Positions 45,627 to 52,777 of a stretch of DNA of 64,000 nt are shown here, in pieces. Position 1 is the stretch's first letter. Each line of letters opens with the position of its first letter. Origin of the DNA: Ruegeria_B marisflavi (GTDB lineage Bacteria; Pseudomonadota; Alphaproteobacteria; Rhodobacterales; Rhodobacteraceae). The stretch is taken from assembly GCF_025673445.1 (NCBI RefSeq), contig NZ_JAOVQN010000002.1, positions 186,001 through 250,000 of the forward strand, given 5' to 3'. Under the pieces are notes generated by a model. It made no database searches. It was not told where the DNA came from and worked only from the letters and a program-made list of their open reading frames with translations. Made by a program: the position numbers and the translations under genes.

Positions 45627-46397
45627 ATGAGCCCTTTGTTGCGGGTCGCGGGGATCGAGAAGCGCTATGGCGCGCGGATCGGCTGCACCGATGTGAGCTT
45701 CGATCTCTATCCCGGCGAGGTGATGGGGATCGTGGGCGAAAGCGGCTCGGGCAAGTCGACGCTGCTCAACTGTCTGGCCGGGCATCTGGCGCCCGATGCG
45801 GGGCGGGTGATTTTTGACACCCGCCATATGGGACCGGTGGATACGGTCACCATGTCGGAACCCGAGCGGCGGATGCTGTCTCGCACCGACTGGGCCTTTG
45901 TCCACCAGCATGCCCGCGACGGGCTGCGCATGTCGGTGTCGGCGGGCGGCAATATCGGCGAGCGGCTGATGGCGGTGGGGGATCGGCACTATGGCCGCAT
46001 CCGCGCGGCCGCGCTCGACTGGCTGGACCGCGTCGAGATCGACGGCGCCCGGATCGACGACCGGCCTTCGGCCTTTTCCGGCGGTATGCAGCAGCGCTTG
46101 CAGATTGCGCGCAACCTGGTGACAGGACCGCGGCTGGTGTTCATGGACGAGCCCACCGGAGGCCTTGACGTGAGCGTGCAGGCGCGTCTTCTCGACCTCT
46201 TGCGCGGGCTGGTGCGGCGGATGGGGCTGAGCGCCATCATCGTCACCCACGATCTGGCGGTGGTGCGGTTGTTGGCTGACCGGTTGATGGTGATGAAGGA
46301 TGGGCGTGTGGTCGAGAGCGGGTTGACCGATCAGGTGCTGGACGATCCGCAGCATGGCTATACGCAACTGCTGGTGTCGAGTGTGTTGCAGGTCTGA
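45627..46397 (+). CDS. phnK: C-P lyase ABC-type ATPase PhnK
   Basis: 256 residues. Walker A GESGSGKST, signature FSGGMQQRLQIARN, Walker B LVFMDEPTGG. PhnK binds the C-P lyase core and is not a transporter ATPase. GGGAGG precedes the start. The downstream gap to phnL holds a GC-rich repeat. Confidence 0.94.
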   Translation: MSPLLRVAGIEKRYGARIGCTDVSFDLYPGEVMGIVGESGSGKSTLLNCLAGHLAPDAGRVIFDTRHMGPVDTVTMSEPERRMLSRTDWAFVHQHARDGLRMSVSAGGNIGERLMAVGDRHYGRIRAAALDWLDRVEIDGARIDDRPSAFSGGMQQRLQIARNLVTGPRLVFMDEPTGGLDVSVQARLLDLLRGLVRRMGLSAIIVTHDLAVVRLLADRLMVMKDGRVVESGLTDQVLDDPQHGYTQLLVSSVLQV

Positions 46398-46455
46398 GGG
46401 GGCGCCGCCCCCGCGCCTTTGGCGCTCCCCCGGAGTATTTTGGGCGAAATGAAAG
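46398..46455 (+). repeat. GC-hairpin intergenic repeat of Rhodobacterales type
   Basis: GGGGG-cgccg-CCCCC (46398-46412), GCGCC-ttt-GGCGC (46413-46425), then CCCCCGGAGTATTTTGGGCG. I recall this hairpin plus CCCCGGAGTATTT tail as a widespread intergenic element in Rhodobacteraceae. Here it lies inside an operon. Confidence 0.6.
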
Positions 46456-46464
46456 GGATTTGGG

Positions 46465-47148
46465 ATGATCGACATCCGTGACGTGAGCAAGAGTTTCACC
46501 CTGCACAATCAGGGCGGCGCGGTGATCCGGGTGATGGAGGGGGCATCGCTGCATGTGGCGCCCGGCGATTGCGTGGCGCTGACCGGTGCGTCAGGGGCGG
46601 GTAAATCTACCCTGATGCGGGTGATCTATGGCAATTACCTGGCGGCCTCGGGCTCTGTACTCGTGGGCGGGCTGGATGTGGCCCGGGCCGAGCCGCGCGA
46701 GATCCTGCGATTGAGGCGCGAAGTGCTGGGCTATGTCAGCCAGTTCCTGCGGGTGGTGCCACGTGTGCCGACCGTCGAGGTGGTGGCCGAACCGCTTCTG
46801 GCGCTGGGGGTCGATCCCGACACGGCGCGGGCGCGGGCCGAGGCCTTGCTGGGCCGCCTCAACATTCCCGAGCGGCTCTGGTCGCTGAGCCCGACCACCT
46901 TTTCGGGGGGCGAGCAGCAGCGGGTGAACATCGCGCGCGGCTTTGCCCATGCCTATCCGGCGATGTTGCTGGACGAGCCTACGGCGAGTCTGGACGCAGA
47001 AAACCGGACGGTGGTGTTGGAGCTGATCGAGGAGGCCAAGGCGCGCGGCGCCGCCATCGTCGGCATCTTTCACGATGTCGAGGCGCGGATGCGGGTCTGC
47101 GACCGGGTGGTCGATGTCTCGGGTTTTACGCCGGGGGCGGCGGCATGA
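46465..47148 (+). CDS. phnL: C-P lyase ABC-type ATPase PhnL
   Basis: 227 residues. Walker A GASGAGKST, signature FSGGEQQRVNIARG, Walker B AMLLDEPTAS. PhnL forms a dimer with PhnK on the core complex. AAAGGGATTTGGG precedes ATG 46465. The stop overlaps phnN (ATGA). Confidence 0.94.
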   Translation: MIDIRDVSKSFTLHNQGGAVIRVMEGASLHVAPGDCVALTGASGAGKSTLMRVIYGNYLAASGSVLVGGLDVARAEPREILRLRREVLGYVSQFLRVVPRVPTVEVVAEPLLALGVDPDTARARAEALLGRLNIPERLWSLSPTTFSGGEQQRVNIARGFAHAYPAMLLDEPTASLDAENRTVVLELIEEAKARGAAIVGIFHDVEARMRVCDRVVDVSGFTPGAAA

Positions 47149-47693
47149 GGCAGGTGCCGGTGATCGCGGTGGTGGGGCCATCCGGCGTGGGCAAGGACAG
47201 CGTCATGGCAGCGCTTGCCGCGCGCGACCCGGGGTTGCACCTGATCCGCCGGGTGATCAGCCGACCGGAAGAGGCGGGTGGCGAGCCGTTTACCGGTGTC
47301 TCGCAACAAACCTTCGACGCGATGCGCGCGGCGGGCGGTTTTGCCCTGAGCTGGCAGGCGCATGGGCTGAGCTATTGCATTCCGATGCCCTCGGACGTCG
47401 AACGGGCACGGGCGCGGGCGTTGCTGGTCAACTTGTCGCGCGGCGTGCTCTTGCGCGCGCAGGAGGTGTTTCGCCCCTTTACAGTGCTGTCCCTGACAGC
47501 GCGGCCCGAGGTGCTGGCAGCGCGGCTGGCCGCGCGCGGGCGCGAGGATGCGGCAGGTCAGGCGCAACGGCTGGGGCGCGCCGGCATGGCCCTGCCCGAG
47601 GGGCTGCGCCGGGTCGTTACGGTCGACAACTCCGGCCCGCTCGACCGGACGGTCGAGGCGGTTCTGACCCATCTTCAGCGGGAAAGCGCGTAG
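47145..47693 (+). CDS. phnN: ribose 1,5-bisphosphate phosphokinase PhnN
   Basis: 182 residues with the guanylate-kinase-like P-loop GPSGVGKDS near the N-terminus. It phosphorylates ribose 1,5-bisphosphate to PRPP, returning the sugar of the C-P lyase pathway to nucleotide synthesis. It overlaps phnL at the start, and its last 19 bases overlap the convergent DUF1045 gene. Confidence 0.93.
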   Translation: MRQVPVIAVVGPSGVGKDSVMAALAARDPGLHLIRRVISRPEEAGGEPFTGVSQQTFDAMRAAGGFALSWQAHGLSYCIPMPSDVERARARALLVNLSRGVLLRAQEVFRPFTVLSLTARPEVLAARLAARGREDAAGQAQRLGRAGMALPEGLRRVVTVDNSGPLDRTVEAVLTHLQRESA

Positions 47694-48358
47694 CGATGGA
47701 TCAGGTGAAACCGGCCATCGCCGGCCTCGCCCACCAGGGCCAGATCGGCGAGCGTGAAGGGCACCGGCAACAAAGGCCCGAGGCGGTCCTGCAACAGGGC
47801 CTGCGCCCGCGCCAGCATGTCCTCGTCCAGCCGTCCGGTCAGGGTGATGTGAAAACGGAACTGGTCGAGCACGTAAGGATAACCCCAGCGGGTCAGATGC
47901 GCGTCCTGCGCCGGGGTGAGCCGGGCGGCGCGGCGGCGCGCCAGCTCCTGCGGCGTAGCGGGGGCGCGAAACGGGTCCAGTTCGGTGATACAGGCCGCTG
48001 CCAGCGCGTTCAGCTCGGTCAGTTCCCCCACCGGGCGCAGGGCGAGGAAGCGGCCCAGCCGGGCAATCTCCAGCCCCGCCAGCGTCACCGCCGGGCGGCG
48101 GGCGGCAAGCGCCGCGCAGGCCCGGTGCAGCGCGTCGGCATCCTGCCCCCCGGTCAGGCGAAACGGCGGTTTCATCGTGGCATGCAGCCCGTATTTGCGC
48201 GGCGTTGCGGTCAGTGCGGCCACATTCAGCCCGGTGCTCTCGGGATGCGCCAGCTCCTGCCCGGTCTCGACATCCCAGCCCAGCCAGGCGGCGCCAAACC
48301 GTGCCCATGCCTCGGACGCGGGCGGCAGGAAATAGATCGCGTATCGCAGGAATGTCAC
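47675..48358 (-). CDS. DUF1045 phosphonate-operon protein, 2H phosphoesterase-like
   Basis: 227 residues. Two H-x-T motifs, LHATMKPPF and FHITLTGR, place it in the 2H phosphodiesterase superfamily; proteins of this kind (DUF1045) are common in C-P lyase loci. It may hydrolyse the cyclic ribose phosphate made by PhnJ, the job of PhnP elsewhere, since no phnP gene is in the window. That is inference. It is divergent from phnM with a gap of 53 bases. Confidence 0.85.
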   Translation of the reverse strand: MTFLRYAIYFLPPASEAWARFGAAWLGWDVETGQELAHPESTGLNVAALTATPRKYGLHATMKPPFRLTGGQDADALHRACAALAARRPAVTLAGLEIARLGRFLALRPVGELTELNALAAACITELDPFRAPATPQELARRRAARLTPAQDAHLTRWGYPYVLDQFRFHITLTGRLDEDMLARAQALLQDRLGPLLPVPFTLADLALVGEAGDGRFHLIHRYALSR

Positions 48359-48411
48359 ATTGGCCTCCTATGTCGTGGCCTTCACCCATGCCTCAACCAG
48401 ATGAAGTTCAG

Positions 48412-49554
48412 ATGACAGATGAAATGATCCTTGCCAATGCCACGCTGGTTCTGCCCGGCGAGACCGTGACCGGCAGCCTGCGGGTGGTGGACGGAACCAT
48501 CGCCGAAATCGCCCAGGGCGCGCGCGTGCCCGCGGGTGCCGTCGATTGCGGCGGCGATATGCTGGCGCCAGGGCTGGTGGAGCTGCATACAGACAATCTT
48601 GAACGCCATATCCAGCCACGCCCCAAGGTCGACTGGCCGCATGCCGCCGCCATCCTGGCCCATGACGCGGAACTGGCCAGTACCGGCATCACCACGGTGT
48701 TCGATGCGATGCGGGTGGGCTCGATCCCCTCGGGCGCCGGGCGCTACCTGAGATACGCCCGCAGCCTGTCGCGCGAGCTGTGGCAATTGCGCGAGGCGGA
48801 GGCGCTGAAGATCAGCCATTTCCTGCATCTGCGGGCCGAGGTCTGTTCGGAAACCCTGGTCGAGGAGCTGAACGAGTTCACGCCTGGGGACCGGGTTGGT
48901 CTGGTCTCGCTGATGGATCACACGCCGGGCCAGCGGCAGTTCCGCGACATGGCCAAGCTTGAAACCTATATGAAGGGCAGGAATGCGATGGATGACGACA
49001 CGTTCCTGCAACATGTCAGCCATCTCAGGATGCTGCGCGACCGCAATGGCGACCGGCACGAGGCCGAGACGGTCAAGGCCGCCGCGCGGCTGGGGTCGGT
49101 GCTGGCCAGCCATGACGACACGACGCCCGAACAGGTGGCGCTGTCGGCGGGTCACGGCATCCGGTTGGCCGAGTTTCCCACCACGATCGAGGCGGCCGAG
49201 GCCTGCCATGCCCATGGCATCAAGGTGATCATGGGGGCGCCGAACCTGATCCGGGGCAGGTCGCATTCCGGCAACGTGGCGGCACAGGATCTGGCCGAAC
49301 GCGGACTGCTCGACATCCTCAGCTCGGATTACGTGCCTTCGGCGTTGCTCTTTTCGGCTGTGCGGCTGGGCGAGATCTGGGGCGATCTGGCCCGGGGACT
49401 GGCCACGGTGACACGGACACCCGCCCACGCGGTGGGGCTGCACGACCGGGGCGAGATCGCGCCGGGGCTGCGGGCCGACCTGATCCGGTTCCGGATGCGC
49501 GAAGGGGTGCCGGCGCTGCAATCGGTCTGGTCGCGCGGCCAGCGGGTCGCCTGA
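48412..49554 (+). CDS. phnM: ribose 1-phosphonate triphosphate diphosphatase PhnM
   Basis: 380 residues, amidohydrolase fold. Metal-binding ELHTDNLERHIQPRP near the N-terminus, ASHDDTTPEQV and DILSSDYVPSALLFSAVRL are all typical of PhnM. It removes pyrophosphate from the PhnI product before PhnJ acts. ATG 48412 is used; ATG 48388 in frame would add eight residues. Its own promoter, separate from phnG-N, is likely. Confidence 0.94.
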   Translation: MTDEMILANATLVLPGETVTGSLRVVDGTIAEIAQGARVPAGAVDCGGDMLAPGLVELHTDNLERHIQPRPKVDWPHAAAILAHDAELASTGITTVFDAMRVGSIPSGAGRYLRYARSLSRELWQLREAEALKISHFLHLRAEVCSETLVEELNEFTPGDRVGLVSLMDHTPGQRQFRDMAKLETYMKGRNAMDDDTFLQHVSHLRMLRDRNGDRHEAETVKAAARLGSVLASHDDTTPEQVALSAGHGIRLAEFPTTIEAAEACHAHGIKVIMGAPNLIRGRSHSGNVAAQDLAERGLLDILSSDYVPSALLFSAVRLGEIWGDLARGLATVTRTPAHAVGLHDRGEIAPGLRADLIRFRMREGVPALQSVWSRGQRVA

Positions 49555-49563
49555 GCGTTCCGG

Positions 49564-49647
49564 GCAAAGCGAAGCGGCGCCGACCGATCAGGCAAAGCGA
49601 AGCGGCGCCGACCCATCAAGCAAAGCGAAGCGGCGCCAACCGGTCAG
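49564..49647 (+). repeat. 28-bp tandem repeat, three units
   Basis: GCAAAGCGAAGCGGCGCC plus a variable tail (GACCGATCAG, GACCCATCAA, AACCGGTCAG) at 49564, 49592 and 49620. The period of 28 is not a multiple of three and no spacers are present. Confidence 0.8.
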
Positions 49648-50075
49648 GGCCGGACGAATTTCGCGGCACCCGGCTGTTGGCGGGACGGTGTGTCGCTGGC
49701 CGGGGTCATAGCCGCCAGGGCAGGCGCGGCATCGCAGGCGATGCCATCCAGATCAGTATCGTTCCGGGCATGATAGCCCGGCCCGCCAACCTGAGACGGC
49801 GCAAGGCCGACGGAATGCGCCACCTCGCACCCGGCCAGCGCCGCCAGATGCCGCAACGCAAGCTCGGGCTCATAGGGGCTGGTGCGGATGAAAACCCCCA
49901 GCGCGGTGGTCGCGGTCAGCACCGGGATCGAGGCCAGAAGCATCACGATCCGCAGTGGCGACAGCGCCCGCGCCCGGGTCCGTTCGGCGCGTTTCTGGCG
50001 ACGCGACGGGGCTTGCTGGGCCGGTTCGGCCAACTCGGGATAGAGCGCTTGGCGGAGGGCTTGCAATTCGGACAT
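49644..50075 (-). CDS. excalibur-domain membrane protein
   Basis: 143 residues. A basic cytoplasmic N-terminus, one membrane helix (about 40-63) and a periplasmic excalibur calcium-binding motif: GCEVAHSVGL, then GGPGYHARNDTDLDGIACD with the D-x-D-x-D-G loop. The role is probably structural or nuclease-associated; unknown. The last bases overlap the third tandem repeat. Confidence 0.85.
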   Translation of the reverse strand: MSELQALRQALYPELAEPAQQAPSRRQKRAERTRARALSPLRIVMLLASIPVLTATTALGVFIRTSPYEPELALRHLAALAGCEVAHSVGLAPSQVGGPGYHARNDTDLDGIACDAAPALAAMTPASDTPSRQQPGAAKFVRP

Positions 50076-50250
50076 GGCCCAAGGGTGACGCTTGAATGTG
50101 GCGGCGTAATGGCGAACTTTTGGATGAGTCTTGCAAGGTTTGTAATATATTGAAAATAATAATTTTATTTATTTTCAGGAGGCACTTGCGCGCAACCGGA
50201 ACCTCCCCATTTACCATTCGGTTTCAACCCACGCTCAAAGGAGCACCCCA

Positions 50251-50499
50251 ATGCGCGGCTTTTTCCTTGCTGCAACCCTGCTCGTCGCTACCCCGGCCCT
50301 TGCCGACGAGGTCACCGGCACCATTCTGGCCTATGATCGCGTGGACGGTCTGATCGTTCTCGACGACAAGACGGTCTGGTCGCTGGAATTCGTGGCCGAG
50401 GTGCCCGAGGGGCTCGTTTCGGGTGACGAGGTACATATCGTCTATGAAACCGCGGGCGAGGACGGGATCACCAAGATCTCGGCGATCCACCGCAAGTAG
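50251..50499 (+). CDS. small periplasmic protein, DUF1344-like
   Basis: 82 residues: signal peptide (MRGFFLAATLLVATPALA) and a small beta domain EVTGTILAYDRVDGLIVLDDKTVWSLEF...SGDEVHIVYE, resembling DUF1344. Function unknown. Upstream 50140-50180 is AT-rich and probably carries the promoter. AAAGGAG precedes ATG 50251. Confidence 0.75.
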   Translation: MRGFFLAATLLVATPALADEVTGTILAYDRVDGLIVLDDKTVWSLEFVAEVPEGLVSGDEVHIVYETAGEDGITKISAIHRK

Positions 50500-50655
50500 C
50501 CATGGATACATACTCGTCCCATCCCCCTTTCATTGGCGCGGGGGCATGTGAATCTGCTGAATCTGTTGGCTTTGCGCGGGGTACAGCGGTAACCTGAGGC
50601 CAGGATAACAGGCTGCCCGGACCGTTTTGGCCGCTGCCTTGGGTGGACAATCGAC

Positions 50656-51687
50656 ATGAAGGCAGCCACCGAAGTAACCGAGAGCCTCGCGCGTTTTCCG
50701 CGCGCCACGCTGATGTCGGGCGCAACCCCGGTCGAACGGCTCGACCGTTTGTCCAACCTGCTGGACATCGATCTCTGGATGAAGCGCGACGATCTGACCG
50801 GGCTGAGCTTCGGGGGCAACAAGACCCGGCAACTGGAATTCTACTTTGGCGACGCGCTGGCCCAAGGGGTCGACACGGTTCTGATCACCGGCGCGGTGCA
50901 GTCGAATTTCGTGCGCGCCGCGGCGGCCGCGGCGGCGCGGCTCGGGATGCGGGCGATCCTGCAACTGGAAGAGCGGGTGCCCGGCATGGGCGATCTCTAC
51001 CACAGCTCCGGCAACGTGCTGCTGGCCCGGATCCTTGGCGCCGAGCATATCCGCTTTCCCGTGGGCGAGGACGAGAGCGGCGCCGATGCCGCCCTGCACC
51101 GGCGGGCCGAGACGCTGCGGGCGGAAGGGCACAAACCCTATGTCATCCATCTTGGTTCCGATCATTCGCCGCTGGGCGCGCTGGGCTATGTCGCCGGGGG
51201 CGCCGAGCTGCTCGGGCAGATGGATGATTTCGACGCCGCCGTGGTGCCCTCTGGCAGCGGCTCCACCCATGCCGGTTTCCTGACCGGCCTGCGCCTTGCC
51301 GGTCACGCGGCGCCGGTTTACGGCATCTGTGTGCGCCGCGACGCCGACCAGCAACACCGGCGTATCGAGACCGTGCTGACCCGACTTGCCGGCCTCATGG
51401 AGTTCGCCCCGGCGCGCGTGCTGGGCGGGATTAGCCTGTGGGATGACGCGCTTGCGCCGGGTTACGGTCGTATCGGCGAGACCACGCAAGAGGCGCTGAC
51501 CCTGATGGCGCGGACCGAAGGCGTGTTCCTCGACCCGGTCTATACCGCCAAGACCTTTGCCGGGCTGCTCGGCCTGCTGCGCCAGGGCATCATCGGCAAA
51601 GGGCAAAAGGTCGTGCTGCTGCACACCGGCGGCCAGGCGGCCCTTTTTGCCTATCAGGAAGAGCTGGATACCTTGCTGGATCGCTGA
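50656..51687 (+). CDS. PLP-dependent D-cysteine desulfhydrase / CuyA-like sulfo-lyase
   Basis: 343 residues of the ACC-deaminase/D-cysteine desulfhydrase fold. The PLP lysine is K54 in FGGNKTRQLE; the QSNFVRAAAAAAARLG loop and SGSGSTHAGFLTGL phosphate-binding motif follow. Members release sulfide from D-cysteine or sulfite from L-cysteate (CuyA, important in marine organosulfur use) or deaminate ACC. No sulfite exporter or cuy regulator is adjacent, so I do not call it CuyA. GC-rich with normal codon bias. Confidence 0.85.
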   Translation: MKAATEVTESLARFPRATLMSGATPVERLDRLSNLLDIDLWMKRDDLTGLSFGGNKTRQLEFYFGDALAQGVDTVLITGAVQSNFVRAAAAAAARLGMRAILQLEERVPGMGDLYHSSGNVLLARILGAEHIRFPVGEDESGADAALHRRAETLRAEGHKPYVIHLGSDHSPLGALGYVAGGAELLGQMDDFDAAVVPSGSGSTHAGFLTGLRLAGHAAPVYGICVRRDADQQHRRIETVLTRLAGLMEFAPARVLGGISLWDDALAPGYGRIGETTQEALTLMARTEGVFLDPVYTAKTFAGLLGLLRQGIIGKGQKVVLLHTGGQAALFAYQEELDTLLDR

Positions 51688-51710
51688 GCACGCACGGCGG
51701 ACAAGGATGA

Positions 51711-51787
51711 TGGCGATCCCACGAGGACTCGAACCCCGAACCTGCTGATTAGAAGTCAGCTGCTCTATCCAGTTGAGCTATGGGACC
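51711..51787 (-). tRNA. tRNA-Arg (anticodon UCU)
   Basis: 77 bases including encoded CCA. Acceptor GGTCCCA pairs with TGGGATC (one G-U). Anticodon arm GCTGA-CTTCTAA-TCAGC with loop anticodon TCT, which reads AGA. T arm GGTTCGAGTCC-type is present. AGA is a rare codon in this genome. Confidence 0.95.
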
Positions 51788-51822
51788 GCTTGGCGCCTGT
51801 TATGCCACGCGCGGGGCGGGGG

Positions 51823-52299
51823 TCAAGCGGCGGTGCGCAGGTCCAGGTGCATGAATGTGGACCACGGATCTTCGGCATAGTCGTCGAACGGGCCGCATTC
51901 CACGAAACCGTAGCGCTCATAAAGGGTGCGGGCAGGCCGGAAATCCTCGGTTGAGCCTGTTTCCAGATAGACCCCCCGGGCGCCTTGCGCGCGGGCATGG
52001 TCCAGCAGAAACTCCAGCATGGCGCGGCCCGCGCCGGTGCCGCGCGCCTCGGCCAACGTATGCATCGATTTCAGCTCCATCGCGCCATCGGGCAGGGTTC
52101 TGAGCGCACCCATGCCCACCGGCACGCCGCCGTCGCGGATCAGGAAAAACGCCACATCCGGCGTGTCCAGCCCGCCGCCGTCCAGCACGTGACAGCTCTC
52201 CTCGGGCGATTGCGCGGCCATCAGCGCCACGTGGCGCGCGATCAGCGCCGCCGCCTCGGGACGGGCCGGGCTGGTCCGTTCGATCAGGAACTCCGGCAA
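51823..52299 (-). CDS. GNAT-family N-acetyltransferase
   Basis: 158 residues. Acetyl-CoA site motif A is LAEARGTGAGRAMLEFLLDHA (Q/R-x2-G-x-G/A type), followed by GVYLETGS and the LYERYGFVECGPF motif B. Substrate unknown. TTG 52299 with GAGG five bases upstream fits the end of the NDUFS4-like gene; an ATG at 52353 (176 aa) would overlap that gene by 47 bases. Likely coupled to it. Confidence 0.82.
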   Translation of the reverse strand: MPEFLIERTSPARPEAAALIARHVALMAAQSPEESCHVLDGGGLDTPDVAFFLIRDGGVPVGMGALRTLPDGAMELKSMHTLAEARGTGAGRAMLEFLLDHARAQGARGVYLETGSTEDFRPARTLYERYGFVECGPFDDYAEDPWSTFMHLDLRTAA

Positions 52300-52306
52300 G
52301 ATGGCC

Positions 52307-52618
52307 TCAATGGGTCCAGGGGCCGCGCCGGTCGGTGGCGAAATTCTCGCCATAGCCGCGCGCGCGCAGGTTGGGCTTGCGCTTGTGCGGTTCGGTGACC
52401 ACGGCGTCAATCCCGTGCGACTTGGCATAATCCAGCGCCGCTTCCTTGCTGTCGAACCGCAGCCGGACCTGGGTCTGGGTGTCATCGGACGAGGTCCAGC
52501 CCATCAGCGGATCGACTTCGCGCGCCGAGCCTTGGGCGTATTCCAGAACCCATTGGCGGGTCTTGGCCATGCCCGAGGTCATGGCATTCCGGGCGGGCTG
52601 GTAGATCCGTGCGCGCAT
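52307..52618 (-). CDS. NADH:ubiquinone oxidoreductase accessory subunit (NDUFS4-like)
   Basis: 103 residues of the ETC complex I subunit family: MRARIYQPARNAMTSGMAKTRQWVLEY..., DPLMGWTSSDDTQTQVRLRF, EAALDYAKSHGIDAVVTEPH. In alphaproteobacteria this 18-kDa-type subunit is added to complex I at the cytoplasmic face. It stands apart from the nuo operon, as is usual. Confidence 0.92.
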   Translation of the reverse strand: MRARIYQPARNAMTSGMAKTRQWVLEYAQGSAREVDPLMGWTSSDDTQTQVRLRFDSKEAALDYAKSHGIDAVVTEPHKRKPNLRARGYGENFATDRRGPWTH

Positions 52619-52777
52619 CGCTGTCTCCGTCGTGTTCGGCTGGTCTCTATATGCGCGGATCGGCGGGATCGGGCAAGACCGTTTTCCGCGACCGGTCGTC
52701 GCCCGGCGGCGCAGATTTGACGCCCGTCGCGCCACAGCCTGCTGGACCGGCGGGATGAACTGCCCTACCAATCGAAT

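Noticed and set aside
48382..49521. 379-codon frame on the minus strand
   Set aside because: Antisense to phnM, whose metal motifs are clear.
49564..49647. Possible CRISPR array
   Set aside because: Units are directly adjacent with no spacers, only three copies, no cas genes.
50656..51687. Naming the PLP enzyme CuyA
   Set aside because: The fold fits, but D-cysteine desulfhydrase and ACC deaminase share it and no sulfonate genes are adjacent.
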